Source: Olleya sediminilitoris (GTDB lineage Bacteria; Bacteroidota; Bacteroidia; Flavobacteriales; Flavobacteriaceae). From it: 64,000 bases of DNA. Position numbers and translations under genes: made by a program. The stretch's first letter is position 1, and every line of letters begins with the position of its first letter. The DNA is taken from the NCBI RefSeq assembly GCF_016785945.1, contig NZ_JAEMEF010000016.1:18307-82306 (forward strand). The letters run 5' to 3'. The notes under the pieces are model-generated. The model had not been told where the DNA came from, did not search any database, and was given only the letters and a program-made list of their open reading frames with translations. Shown piece after piece: positions 9,501-17,803 of this stretch.

Positions 9501-9827
9501 ATGAGTAAGAACACAAACACAGCATTAGGATTATTATTAGGAGGAGCAATTGGTACAGCAGTTGGAATTTTATTTGCACCAGATAAAGGAAGCAATACTA
9601 GAAAGAAACTTAAAGAGGATGCGGTTGCTACCAAGGATAAACTAACCGATAGTGCTTTACATATGAAAGATCAAGTAACTAGTACTTTGACTTCTAAAAA
9701 ACATACGTTAGATACTCAATTAGAGTCAATAGTATCTGATGTAAGTTACAAAGCAGATGACGTTATTACAACTTTAGAGAATAAGTTGAAAGAATTAAAA
9801 TTGAAGAACAAAAAACTTCAGAAATAA
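9501..9827 (+). CDS. YtxH domain-containing protein
   Basis: YtxH-type proteins are small general-stress proteins with an N-terminal membrane helix. The 108 residues begin with a Gly-rich hydrophobic segment (LGLLLGGAIGTAVGILFAPD, residues 9-28) and the typical APDKGSNTRKKL transition, then a long amphipathic helical tail. It is the first gene of a closely packed five-gene run, 1 nt before the next start. The family is well supported; the molecular role is unknown. Confidence 0.88.
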   Translation: MSKNTNTALGLLLGGAIGTAVGILFAPDKGSNTRKKLKEDAVATKDKLTDSALHMKDQVTSTLTSKKHTLDTQLESIVSDVSYKADDVITTLENKLKELKLKNKKLQK

Positions 9828-9828
9828 G

Positions 9829-10176
9829 ATGACTGTATTTGAATCGATACAAGACTCGTCCAACCAAGCTATAGATAAAGGAGAGGAATATCTTAAAAAA
9901 TCTCATGAGTACTACAAATTAAAAGTTTTTGAGCAACTAACTACATCTGTAAGTTTAGTTTTAAAAGCACTTTTAATTGGTGGTTTAATATTGATTGCTT
10001 TTGTTTTTATGGCAATAGCAGCTTCCATTGCATTAGGTAATGTAATGGATAGTTATTCAGGTGGATTTTTAATAGTTGGTTTATTTTTTATTGTTTTTGC
10101 AATTATTATATACGTTGCTAGAAAACACATAAATAATAAAGTCATCCAATCTATATCTAAAACCTTTTTTGAATAA
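9829..10176 (+). CDS. Holin-like two-helix membrane protein (phage-holin superfamily fold)
   Basis: The 115-residue protein has an amphipathic N-terminal region and two membrane helices (about residues 43-65 and 77-99), the layout of the putative Actinobacterial Holin-X/phage-holin III-like families often found next to YtxH proteins. No phage genes surround it, so lysis is unlikely. It sits 1 nt after the YtxH gene and 2 nt before the next gene, implying a single transcript. Function is inferred from neighbours only. Confidence 0.7.
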   Translation: MTVFESIQDSSNQAIDKGEEYLKKSHEYYKLKVFEQLTTSVSLVLKALLIGGLILIAFVFMAIAASIALGNVMDSYSGGFLIVGLFFIVFAIIIYVARKHINNKVIQSISKTFFE

Positions 10177-10178
10177 TT

Positions 10179-10379
10179 ATGGCACAATATAAAACACAAG
10201 AAGATATTGAAATTAATTTAAAGCGTTTACGTCTTGAAAAAGATATTGCTTGGGAAGAACTTAAAGGCATTAAAGGAGATTTTAAAGAAGCAGTCCAACT
10301 ACCAAATTGGTTACAAACTGGATATAAAATGATTTCTAAATTTAGTACCATGATGCTATTAAAAAGAATTATAAAATAA
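10179..10379 (+). CDS. Small DUF6327-like protein
   Basis: This 66-residue protein is soluble and highly charged at the start (EDIEINLKRLRLEKDIAWEE) and ends in a short hydrophobic/basic stretch (FSTMMLLKRIIK). It resembles the small DUF6327-type proteins that accompany YtxH and holin-like genes in flavobacteria, recalled from general knowledge and not checked. It is tightly packed in the cluster. Confidence 0.6.
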   Translation: MAQYKTQEDIEINLKRLRLEKDIAWEELKGIKGDFKEAVQLPNWLQTGYKMISKFSTMMLLKRIIK

Positions 10380-10399
10380 TTAACCACAAAACAACCACC

Positions 10400-10834
10400 A
10401 TGACTATATTTGAATCTATTAGAAAAGACCACGATACACAACGTCACTTACTTGATAGACTTGTTAAAACAGAAGGCGACAGTGACCAAAGAGATGATAT
10501 CTACAAATCGTTAAAAAACGAATTAGAAATTCACGCTCAAGCTGAAGAGCGCCATTTTTATAAGCCATTAATTAGTAATGATATGATGCAAGAGAAAGCC
10601 AGACACGGTATTGCTGAACATCATGAAATAGATGAATTGATTAATCAATTAGATGAGACCGATTACAGCTCGTCTGCATGGTTAAAAATAGCTAAAGATC
10701 TTAAAGAAAAAGTTGAGCATCATTTGGAAGATGAGGAGCATGTTTTTTTTCAATTGGCTGGAAAAGTTTTTAATGAAAATGAAAAAGAAAGCTTAGCAAA
10801 ACAGTATAGTGATTACATGGTGAATAACCTTTAA
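10400..10834 (+). CDS. Hemerythrin HHE domain protein
   Basis: Hemerythrin-like four-helix bundles bind a di-iron centre and sense or store oxygen or reactive species. The 144 residues carry the expected spaced His/Glu ligands: HDTQRHLL at residues 11-18, HAQAEERHFY, HGIAEHHE and HHLEDEEHVFF. It is a stand-alone domain without signal peptide, so it is cytoplasmic. It is the fourth gene of the cluster, 20 nt after the DUF6327-like gene. Confidence 0.88.
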   Translation: MTIFESIRKDHDTQRHLLDRLVKTEGDSDQRDDIYKSLKNELEIHAQAEERHFYKPLISNDMMQEKARHGIAEHHEIDELINQLDETDYSSSAWLKIAKDLKEKVEHHLEDEEHVFFQLAGKVFNENEKESLAKQYSDYMVNNL

Positions 10835-10844
10835 TTTTAACAAA

Positions 10845-11921
10845 TTGAAGGCTTTAACAAAACAAATTTACAATCAAATTCTTTTACAACCAGAACAGGT
10901 TATAGAAGAATTTGATTTGGTTTATACCAATCCGTCCAACTTAAAAATTATAAGAGAAAGACAGGATGATAATTTTATTTTTAAACTGAAAAATAAAATT
11001 ATCAAAGAAAAAACGGAGCTAAGCAGAATTAATAACTTAGTTATACCTCCAGCTTGGAAAAACGTTAAGATTTCTGAATTAAAAAATGGTCACCTTCAAG
11101 TTGTTGGAAGAGATGCTAAAAGACGCAAACAATACCGCTACCATCCTAAATGGAATAAAATAAGGAGTCAGACTAAATTTTATAAAATGTATTTGTTTGG
11201 CCAACAGCTACCAAATATTCGTGCTCAAGTGGATTTGGATTTAGATCAAAACACTTGGACTAAAACTAAAGTTTTAGCTTTAATTGTAAGATTAATGGAA
11301 GAAACGCATATAAGAGTTGGAAATACTCAGTATGCAAAGCGAAATGAGACTTATGGCTTAACTACACTTAGAAGTAAGCATGTTAATACTTATAAGGATA
11401 GAATTTTATTTGAATTTACAGGAAAGAAAGGTAAAGAATATAAAATTTCATTAAGAAATAAGAAATTAATACGTTTAGTTAATAAATGTGAAGACATACC
11501 TGGTTGGGAATTGTTTCAGTATTATGATGAATTTGGAGAAAAGCACAAGGTGGATAGTACCATGTTGAATGATTATTTAAAAACCTTAAGCGGAACTTTA
11601 TTTACAGCAAAAGACTTTAGGACTTGGGCAGCAAGTATCATTTGCTTTGAAACCCTAAAATCTATTGGTTATGTTTCCAATGTAAAACAAAATAATAAAA
11701 ATATAATTCAAGCTATAGACATTGCAGCAAAGCAATTAGGTAATAGTCGTAATGTGTGTAAAAAATATTATATACATCCAGCTGTTATTAGTAGTTATCA
11801 AGATGGCACGATTGTAAATTATTTTAAGCAGGAAGCATTAGCCAGAAAAACAGCAAATTTCACCAAAATGGAACATGTGATGATGCAGTTACTTAAATCT
11901 TATCAGCCTCAGTTTGATTAA
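10845..11921 (+). CDS. DNA topoisomerase IB
   Basis: This is a type IB (eukaryote/poxvirus-like) topoisomerase that relaxes supercoils through a 3'-phosphotyrosine link. The 358-residue protein has the poxvirus-like N-terminal part (VIPPAWKNVKISELKNGHLQ) and the catalytic domain with RVGNTQYAKRNETYG, GKKGKEY and the active-site region KKYYIHPAV, Tyr about residue 309. The only plausible start is TTG at 10845; no ATG or GTG lies near the domain start. It follows the hemerythrin gene by 10 nt, so it is probably co-transcribed. Confidence 0.93.
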   Translation: MKALTKQIYNQILLQPEQVIEEFDLVYTNPSNLKIIRERQDDNFIFKLKNKIIKEKTELSRINNLVIPPAWKNVKISELKNGHLQVVGRDAKRRKQYRYHPKWNKIRSQTKFYKMYLFGQQLPNIRAQVDLDLDQNTWTKTKVLALIVRLMEETHIRVGNTQYAKRNETYGLTTLRSKHVNTYKDRILFEFTGKKGKEYKISLRNKKLIRLVNKCEDIPGWELFQYYDEFGEKHKVDSTMLNDYLKTLSGTLFTAKDFRTWAASIICFETLKSIGYVSNVKQNNKNIIQAIDIAAKQLGNSRNVCKKYYIHPAVISSYQDGTIVNYFKQEALARKTANFTKMEHVMMQLLKSYQPQFD

Positions 11922-12024
11922 TATTTTTCTTAATGACTTCTTAAAAATTTGATATTACTGTTAAGTGCAGTTAAAGTCTTTGTAAATGCGTGTTAAACAA
12001 TGTTATACAGTCTTTTTTAGGTTT

Positions 12025-12032
12025 TATATTTG
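12025..12032 (+). promoter_or_regulatory. Probable -7 box of DUF1328 gene
   Basis: TATATTTG matches TAnnTTTG and lies 21 nt upstream of the small-gene ATG at 12054. No exact TTG is found at -33. Confidence 0.55.
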
Positions 12033-12053
12033 TAAAACTAAATATAATTAAAC

Positions 12054-12212
12054 ATGCGTTGGACTATTTTTTTTATAACATTTGCGTTTATATCTGCTGT
12101 GTTGGGATTTGGGCATATTGCAGGTAACTTAGCTATTATAGCTAAGTTATGCTTCTTTATTTTTATAGCCTTATTTTTAGCAAGATTATATAAAACGATA
12201 AACGAATATTAA
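12054..12212 (+). CDS. DUF1328 (YtjA-like) small membrane protein, 52 residues
   Basis: The ATG is at 12054 and TAA at 12210-12212. The peptide begins MRWTIFFITFAFISAVLGFG and has the DUF1328 pattern: Trp near the start, LGFGxIAG, a conserved helix break and the second helix AKLCFFIFIALFLARL. Members are tiny two-helix inner-membrane proteins linked to stress in other bacteria. It stands alone with its own promoter box and ends 2 nt before the convergent gene. Confidence 0.82.
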   Translation: MRWTIFFITFAFISAVLGFGHIAGNLAIIAKLCFFIFIALFLARLYKTINEY

Positions 12213-12214
12213 AC

Positions 12215-12625
12215 TTATATGTGTTTTTTATCGTCAATAATGTTCGAGCTTCCTTCTAGATATTGTCTAGCTTCAGAGGGATTTTCAATTTTATAAAATT
12301 TATCACCAATAACTAATATAGAAAAGGCAACGACTTGAGGACTTTTTTGTATTACTTTAAGCCAATCTTCATTATTTAAATTATTATCAGAATTATAATT
12401 ATTTGTGTAATCTGGATGCTGTTTGTTTACCAAATCTGCAACAGATATATTTAATTTATCACAAATTTCAATCCATTGTGTATCTGCAACTTTTGTTTTA
12501 GAAAAATCTATAGTTGAAAGCTTTTTCAAGCTATCTGTAACATATGCTAAAGTTTGTTTGTCTAAGTTGCTGTTAGAGTTGTAATAAAAAGTTGTTTTGT
12601 TGTTATTGGTGGCTATAATTCCCAT
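12215..12625 (-). CDS. ArsC/Spx-like thioredoxin-fold protein without active-site Cys
   Basis: The 136-residue protein resembles the ArsC-family glutaredoxin-like proteins of flavobacteria: a strand-rich start (ATNNNKTTFYYN), a helix with KQTLAYVTDS, then DTQWIEICDKLNISVADLV, HPDY and WLKVIQKSPQVVAFSILVIG, which mirrors the LxxNPxLLxRPI part of ArsC. The usual N-terminal Cys position is occupied by non-Cys residues, and the only Cys is in EICDKL. So it is unlikely to be an arsenate reductase. The fold assignment is by eye. Confidence 0.55.
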   Translation of the reverse strand: MGIIATNNNKTTFYYNSNSNLDKQTLAYVTDSLKKLSTIDFSKTKVADTQWIEICDKLNISVADLVNKQHPDYTNNYNSDNNLNNEDWLKVIQKSPQVVAFSILVIGDKFYKIENPSEARQYLEGSSNIIDDKKHI

Positions 12626-12773
12626 GATTTAGTTTTGTTTGTATTTAAGGGTTAAGTTATAATATTTGAATTATAATTTTCTTAAAAAAAAATCAAAAAT
12701 TACAGTATAAGAACTGTTTATGATTAAATAATAACTTTTAATAATTGTAGTGTAAGTTTTCTTTTAAAAATTC

Positions 12774-12781
12774 TACTTTTG
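12774..12781 (+). promoter_or_regulatory. Probable -7 box of trxB
   Basis: TACTTTTG matches TAnnTTTG and lies 22 nt upstream of the trxB ATG. The nearest TTG (12745-12747) is 26 nt away, slightly too far for the consensus. Confidence 0.5.
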
Positions 12782-12803
12782 TAACAGATAAAATGATAAA
12801 ATT

Positions 12804-13787
12804 ATGTCAGACACAATAGAAAGAGTAAAATGCTTAATAATAGGTTCAGGTCCTGCTGGTTATACAGCAGCAATCTATGCAGCTAGAGCTAATATGAGTC
12901 CTGTTTTATATCAAGGCGCTCAACCAGGAGGGCAATTAACAACAACCAATGAGGTTGAAAATTTCCCTGGATATCCTGACGGAATTACTGGTCCTGAAAT
13001 GATGATGGAACTTCAAAAACAAGCAGAACGTTTTGAGGCTGATATTAGAAATGGTTGGATTACTAAAGTGGATTTTTCTGGAGATGTACATAAAGTGTGG
13101 GTCAATGATGAGAAAGAAATACACTGTGATACTGTAATTATCTCTACAGGAGCTAGTGCTAAATACTTAGGACTTGACTCAGAGCAAAAATATTTAAATC
13201 TTGGTGGTGGAGTATCTGCTTGTGCAGTATGTGATGGATTTTTCTATCGTAATCAAGAAGTTGTAATTGTTGGAGCAGGAGATAGTGCTTGTGAAGAGGC
13301 TCATTACCTATCAAAACTATGTTCTAAAGTTACAATGTTGGTACGTCGTGACGAGTTTAGAGCTTCAAAAATTATGGCAGAACGTGTTAAAAACACTGAA
13401 AATATTGAGATATTATTTAATACTGAAACAGAAGAGGTTATTGGTGATGGTCAAGTTGTAACTGGTGTACAAGTAAAAAACAATCAAACTAATGATCAAC
13501 ATTTAATACCAGCTACTGGATTTTTTGTTGCTATTGGACACAAGCCTAATACAGATATTTTTAAAGGCTTTATAGATTTAGATGAAACAGGTTACATTAT
13601 TAATGCTAAACCAGGAACTTCAAAAACTAATGTTGATGGTGTTTTTGTAAGTGGTGATGCTGCAGATCATGTTTATAGACAAGCTATTACAGCTGCTGGA
13701 ACAGGATGTATGGCTGCTTTAGATGCAGAGCGTTATTTGGCTGCTAAAGATGCTAACTTTGAAGTAAGTACTTCAAATTATAACTAA
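12804..13787 (+). CDS. trxB: Thioredoxin-disulfide reductase
   Basis: TrxB reduces thioredoxin with NADPH through FAD and a redox-active disulfide. The 327-residue protein has the FAD dinucleotide motif GSGPAGYTAAIYAARA (from residue 14), PGGQLTTTNEVENFPG, the redox centre CAVCDG, the NADPH motif GAGDSACEEA and VFVSGDAAD near the C-terminus. Length is normal. It stands alone between a promoter box and a strong terminator. Confidence 0.97.
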   Translation: MSDTIERVKCLIIGSGPAGYTAAIYAARANMSPVLYQGAQPGGQLTTTNEVENFPGYPDGITGPEMMMELQKQAERFEADIRNGWITKVDFSGDVHKVWVNDEKEIHCDTVIISTGASAKYLGLDSEQKYLNLGGGVSACAVCDGFFYRNQEVVIVGAGDSACEEAHYLSKLCSKVTMLVRRDEFRASKIMAERVKNTENIEILFNTETEEVIGDGQVVTGVQVKNNQTNDQHLIPATGFFVAIGHKPNTDIFKGFIDLDETGYIINAKPGTSKTNVDGVFVSGDAADHVYRQAITAAGTGCMAALDAERYLAAKDANFEVSTSNYN

Positions 13788-13807
13788 AGTTTTAAAAACT
13801 TAATCAT

Positions 13808-13840
13808 AAAAAAACCGAAGCTAAATGCTTCGGTTTTTTT
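13808..13840 (+). terminator. Bidirectional intrinsic terminator (trxB / GIN gene)
   Basis: The stem AAAACCGAAGC / GCTTCGGTTTT with loop TAAAT is flanked by A- and T-runs, so it can serve both trxB and the convergent gene ending at 13857. Confidence 0.9.
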
Positions 13841-13856
13841 ATTGGTATTATTATAA

Positions 13857-14681
13857 TTATTTCTTTTTTAAGATTGCATTATCTTCAAAAGATTCAATTA
13901 TAATTTTTGGACTTCCAAAAGTTTCTATAATTGAAGATCCTGAAGCATTAATAACTAATTCTGAAGTTGTTTGAACGCTAACTTCAGCTCTGTTAGCAGT
14001 AGTCAGATTAGTGTTTTTAGCTGTTAGATTTTCTCCTGTAAAATCTGAAGAGTTATCTATGTTAAGTATTAAGTTTTTTGTATCACCTTCAATTTTTGCA
14101 TTAGCACTTTCTAGCATATCTACAACAATTTTGGACGCGTTTATTAAAGCTTCGACTTTACTGCTTCCGTTTAACTCCAAAGTTGCAGATTGTGCAGTTA
14201 TATTTAATTCAGCTTTAGCTTTATCATTATTAATTAGTTTAAACAAATCACTTTCTATAGTTAAATAAGCTTCAGAACTAGAAGTGGTTGTCAAGGTTAA
14301 ATCTTTAAATTTTAAACTTGTTTTAGAAAGGATTTCTGCATCTTCATTTAACTCGATGGTATTCAAAAAATCATTATAATATATAGTTATATCTAATCTT
14401 TTTTCTTGAAGTCTAGCTGTAGTTTTAAGGCTTAAAGTACTGTCTTGAGATATAATTTTAATGTATTCGTGCAGATTTTCGTCTGTAGTGATTTCTATTT
14501 TAGTAGAGTCAGATCTAACTAAGTTAACTTCAAAATCTTCGTTTAAAACTAAGCGTTTAAAACTATGTAAAGGGGTTGTAACTTTGATTAATACACGACT
14601 ACCTTTTACTTTTTCCTTTTTTTGAGCAAAAGCTGTAATAGTTATGAATGTAAAAATTAGTGTAAGTAAGCGTTTTGTCAT
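13857..14681 (-). CDS. GIN domain (DUF2807) exported protein
   Basis: The 274-residue protein has a Sec signal peptide (cut near AFAQ, residue 19) and a repetitive beta-helix body typical of the head-GIN/DUF2807 'putative autotransporter adhesin' family: a run of short strands rich in Ser, Thr, Glu and Asn. The basic tail follows FEDNAILKKK. In flavobacteria such genes often sit near PspC/PadR genes, as here. Exact role is unknown; a cell-envelope location is expected. Confidence 0.82.
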   Translation of the reverse strand: MTKRLLTLIFTFITITAFAQKKEKVKGSRVLIKVTTPLHSFKRLVLNEDFEVNLVRSDSTKIEITTDENLHEYIKIISQDSTLSLKTTARLQEKRLDITIYYNDFLNTIELNEDAEILSKTSLKFKDLTLTTTSSSEAYLTIESDLFKLINNDKAKAELNITAQSATLELNGSSKVEALINASKIVVDMLESANAKIEGDTKNLILNIDNSSDFTGENLTAKNTNLTTANRAEVSVQTTSELVINASGSSIIETFGSPKIIIESFEDNAILKKK

Positions 14682-14704
14682 TTATCTGTAATTTTTTTTG
14701 TGTA

Positions 14705-14712
14705 CAAATATA
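14705..14712 (-). promoter_or_regulatory. Probable -7 box of the GIN-domain gene
   Basis: On the minus strand this reads TATATTTG, 23 nt upstream of the ATG at 14681. It lies just downstream of the terminator for the PspC transcript. Confidence 0.55.
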
Positions 14713-14715
14713 ATC

Positions 14716-14765
14716 AAAAACCATCCCAAACTTTTTGTTAAGGAAAAAGTGAGATGGTTTTTTTT
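14716..14765 (-). terminator. Putative terminator after the PspC gene
   Basis: The outer arms AAAAACCATC and GATGGTTTTT enclose a second arm pair (ACTTTTT / AAAAAGT). The structure lies about 105 nt after the PspC stop on the minus strand and ends in a short U-run. Confidence 0.55.
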
Positions 14766-14869
14766 GGTTGGTTTTTAAATGTGTATCATAAAAATATAGA
14801 CACTAGGGTTGTTACTATGTACTCGATTACAGTAATCATAACGTTTGGTTTTTGATTGATGATTGATTA

Positions 14870-16714
14870 TTAGTCTTTTGGTGTGATGTTAATTCCGTTT
14901 TTATTGTCAATAATTACATTAATATTTTCGGTACTAACTTCAGTACCTTCGCTTTCAATTATAGTTTCTGTGTTTTCAGGTTTATTAACATCATTGCTGT
15001 TATTTTTATTAATTAAAGGTTTAGTGTTAATTTGTTGATGGTTTACATCATTGTTTTGGTTATCACAATCTAGGCATAACAATTTTGAGCGTTTAACTAA
15101 CAAATAGTGTTCTTCCATTCCGTTGTTTAAAATATCATTGTAATAATGTGTATTGTTTCTGTGGTAATTGTAAGTGCTTTCTTCTGCATATAAAATTGTT
15201 CCTTCAGGTAAAATTAATGTTAGTTCAACTTCTTGATCTCTTGATATTGCATCGTTAGGGACTGTAAAATGATTATTTAAAACCAAATTATTGTTAGTTA
15301 ATCTGTAGTTATATTGTATATTTCTTGCTCTGTCTTTAGCAATATTATAATTTGTACCTCTAGCCGATTTATCCACTCTCAGTTTAGCAACACTGTCTTT
15401 AGTAGATTTTACTATTAGTCTGATGCCTTGCGAGAAAATTATTGGATTACCATTATCATCATGTGCTTTTTGTAAGCCATAATCACGTCTAAAACGATCA
15501 GCAAAACTGTCGTTGTAATTCATGCTAACTACTAAAGTGTCGTTAGCTTTAATTGAAGTGAAAGGTGTTGTTTTAACTACTGCAGCTTCTTCTTTATAGC
15601 TTAAACCTTGTCTGGCGCTAATTACAGCTAAGCCAATTACAGCTAATATCCAAAATCCAATTAGGCTATATTTGGCAACATTACCCATTGGTTTTAGGTT
15701 GTTTACCAAGATTTTTAATCCTAAGTAAATAAAAAAGATAATTGGAATAACGCTAACAATAAAAATTAATACCGGAAACATCCAAAAAGGACCAGCTTCA
15801 GTGTTATATCCATTTACAAAATTAGTATCAAAAAATCTTAAGTCGGCTTCAAAGAAGGTTCCGAAAATTAAACCAATTAAAAGCGCTATAATTCCTGCGA
15901 CGCAAGATACAACCAGCGCGACACCAATAAATTTTGAAAACACTTTAAATACAGATGAAAATACTTGACCTAAACTTCCAAAAAATGATTTGCTACTAGA
16001 TTTTATTTTATTGGTATCTATACGTTTAACCGAGTCTGATATACTATCTGAAGCTTGGTCAAAACCTTCTTTAAACTTGTCTGCATGTTTCTGAAAGTCT
16101 ATGTTTTTTACGTTTTCAGAAACGCTGTCAAATCCGTCTCTAATTTTTTTTTCAATGTTTGTAATCGTGACTTCTTCTCCTGTCATGGTTATCTTGTCAG
16201 AAGTAGAAGTTGCTTCAGGAATAAATATCCATAATAAGATATATAAAAATACACCTGTTCCAGCTCCAAAAATTAGTAATACCCAAATTAATCTGATCCA
16301 AACAACATCAATATTAAAGTAGTAAGATAATCCAGAGGCTACACCACCAACATAACTATTGTCAGTATCTCTAAATAATTTTTTAGAGTTACTGTTGGAT
16401 GATTTAGATCTAGAGGTTTTGGTTTTAGGTTCGTCTTCAAATATCTCGTCATCAACAAGGTAATCTTCAGGTTGTCCCATAATGGTAATAACCTGGTCTA
16501 CTTCTTTGTTTCCAATAACTTGACGATCTGTTTTCATGCGTTCAGAAAACAATTCTGCTATTCTAATTTCTATATCAGCAATAATTTCAGAACGACCTTG
16601 AGAGTCAGTAAATGAACGTTTTATAGCCTCAAGATAGCGTTGTAATTTTAAGTATGCATCTTCATCTATATGAAAAAATATACCTGCTAAATTTATGTTG
16701 ACTGTTTTATTCAT
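14870..16714 (-). CDS. PspC domain-containing membrane protein
   Basis: The 614-residue protein starts with the flavobacterial pre-PspC module (AYLKLQRYLEAIKRSF), then a PspC domain at about residues 112-172 (LFRDTDNSYVGGVASGLSYY, IDVVWIRLIWVLLIF) and three more membrane helices between about 255 and 390. The C-terminal half is a periplasmic-looking domain with a Cys pair LCLDCD. PspC proteins take part in phage-shock envelope-stress responses. The start overlaps the padR stop by 4 nt (ATGA), so PadR probably regulates this operon. Confidence 0.9.
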   Translation of the reverse strand: MNKTVNINLAGIFFHIDEDAYLKLQRYLEAIKRSFTDSQGRSEIIADIEIRIAELFSERMKTDRQVIGNKEVDQVITIMGQPEDYLVDDEIFEDEPKTKTSRSKSSNSNSKKLFRDTDNSYVGGVASGLSYYFNIDVVWIRLIWVLLIFGAGTGVFLYILLWIFIPEATSTSDKITMTGEEVTITNIEKKIRDGFDSVSENVKNIDFQKHADKFKEGFDQASDSISDSVKRIDTNKIKSSSKSFFGSLGQVFSSVFKVFSKFIGVALVVSCVAGIIALLIGLIFGTFFEADLRFFDTNFVNGYNTEAGPFWMFPVLIFIVSVIPIIFFIYLGLKILVNNLKPMGNVAKYSLIGFWILAVIGLAVISARQGLSYKEEAAVVKTTPFTSIKANDTLVVSMNYNDSFADRFRRDYGLQKAHDDNGNPIIFSQGIRLIVKSTKDSVAKLRVDKSARGTNYNIAKDRARNIQYNYRLTNNNLVLNNHFTVPNDAISRDQEVELTLILPEGTILYAEESTYNYHRNNTHYYNDILNNGMEEHYLLVKRSKLLCLDCDNQNNDVNHQQINTKPLINKNNSNDVNKPENTETIIESEGTEVSTENINVIIDNKNGINITPKD

Positions 16715-17052
16715 TTTTTAGTTGATTTAATTGATGTTACTATATTAACTGCATTTTGTAATTCGTCCCAAGTCGTGGTTAATTCTTTTAAAAAAAGTTG
16801 ACCTGTTTCTGTTAGTCCATAATATTTACGTGGTGGTCCAGAAGTAGACTCTTCCCAACGATAGCTAAGTAATCCTGCGTTTTTAAGTCGTGTTAATAAA
16901 GGATATATTGTGCCTTCAACAACCAGCAGTTTGGCGTCTTTTAATGTGCCTAAAATTTCGGCAACATAAGCATCTTCGTCTTTTAATACAGACAAAATGC
17001 AGTATTCAAGAACACCTTTGCGCATTTGTGCTTTAGTATTTTCTATTTTCAT
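16711..17052 (-). CDS. PadR family transcriptional regulator
   Basis: This is a small winged-helix repressor. The 113 residues show the PadR signature: KGVLEYCILSVLKDEDAYVA near the start, VEGTIYPLLTRLKNAGLLSY for the recognition helix and wing, then GPPRKYYGLTETGQ. The start codon is ATG at 17052. It is translationally coupled to the PspC gene. A short inverted repeat ATGCA-TTT-TGCAT lies 31 nt upstream (17083-17095) and resembles a PadR half-site pair. Confidence 0.93.
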   Translation of the reverse strand: MKIENTKAQMRKGVLEYCILSVLKDEDAYVAEILGTLKDAKLLVVEGTIYPLLTRLKNAGLLSYRWEESTSGPPRKYYGLTETGQLFLKELTTTWDELQNAVNIVTSIKSTKK

Positions 17053-17082
17053 AAGTCTTTTCTAATGTTTGTTACAAGTCTT

Positions 17083-17095
17083 ATGCATTTTGCAT
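17083..17095. promoter_or_regulatory. Candidate PadR operator
   Basis: The inverted repeat ATGCATTTTGCAT (5-bp arms, 3-nt spacer) lies just upstream of padR. PadR proteins commonly bind ATGC/GCAT-type palindromes in their own promoters. This is inferred from position and shape. Confidence 0.4.
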
Positions 17096-17211
17096 CATAG
17101 ACATCAGTATATATTAATAAAGTATGTGATGATGTTACTGTCATAATTGTGTAATTGATTTCATAATTAACTGTTCGTTTTTTTGATGATTTGATTGATT
17201 GATGATGATGA

Positions 17212-17658
17212 TTATTTGATAAAATTAATGGTAAAAGGATAATTGTAATCCTCTCCATCTTTGGCTTTTAAACTGGCATTAATAATAAATACAATTTCTA
17301 ATATAAATCCTAATATGGCTAAAAGTGAAAATGTACCGCAGATATAAAATAATGGCGACGGACTGTTTATTTTAATGCTAATGTCACTAAAATAATTAAA
17401 GTCTAAAATGTCTAAATGATTAAATAAGCTAAAAGCAAAAAAAGGGATGCATAATGTGCCAATTATTAATACGTATAATAAAATACTAAACTGAAAATTA
17501 ATAGCTTGTTTACCATGTGTATCTACAAAATCAGACTTTTCTTTATTAGTTATCCATAAAACTAAAGGCGCAATAATGTTTCCAAACGGAAATATAAACC
17601 TAGCAAAGGTGGATAAATGTATAAAAGTAGCGATGTTTTTGTGGTGATTAGTTACCAT
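17212..17658 (-). CDS. DUF4870 (Tic20-like) membrane protein
   Basis: The 148-residue protein has three to four membrane helices and the DUF4870 hallmarks: TFIHLSTFARFIFPFGNIIAPLVLW at the start, then VDTHGKQAINFQFSILLY, and a closing INASLKAKDGEDYNYPFTI. Members often accompany PspC/PadR envelope-stress genes. The 3' end is followed by a low-complexity TGAT-rich stretch. It lies about 160 nt upstream of padR on the same strand and could be co-transcribed. Confidence 0.85.
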   Translation of the reverse strand: MVTNHHKNIATFIHLSTFARFIFPFGNIIAPLVLWITNKEKSDFVDTHGKQAINFQFSILLYVLIIGTLCIPFFAFSLFNHLDILDFNYFSDISIKINSPSPLFYICGTFSLLAILGFILEIVFIINASLKAKDGEDYNYPFTINFIK

Positions 17659-17803
17659 GATTTAAAAGTATATAATAGTTTCTTATGCAAATATATATCT
17701 TTAAAAAGGTATTATGCAATACAAAGTACTAAAAATTAACATTTTTTTAACATGTTGGTAATTCAATTATTTTCAATAATTTAGCTGAAAAATATTTTAT
17801 ATA

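Noticed and set aside
9829..10176. Prophage indication from the holin-like protein
   Set aside because: No phage structural, integrase or lysin genes are near; the family occurs in stress operons.
10157..10447. 96-residue minus-strand frame in the stress cluster
   Set aside because: Antisense to well-packed plus-strand genes with clear domains.
17184..17220. TGAT-rich low-complexity stretch as a tandem repeat or CRISPR-like array
   Set aside because: Units are irregular and very short, with no spacers.
17049..17258. 69-residue minus-strand frame before padR
   Set aside because: It overlaps the DUF4870 gene end, covers the padR promoter region and is low in complexity, with no protein-like pattern.
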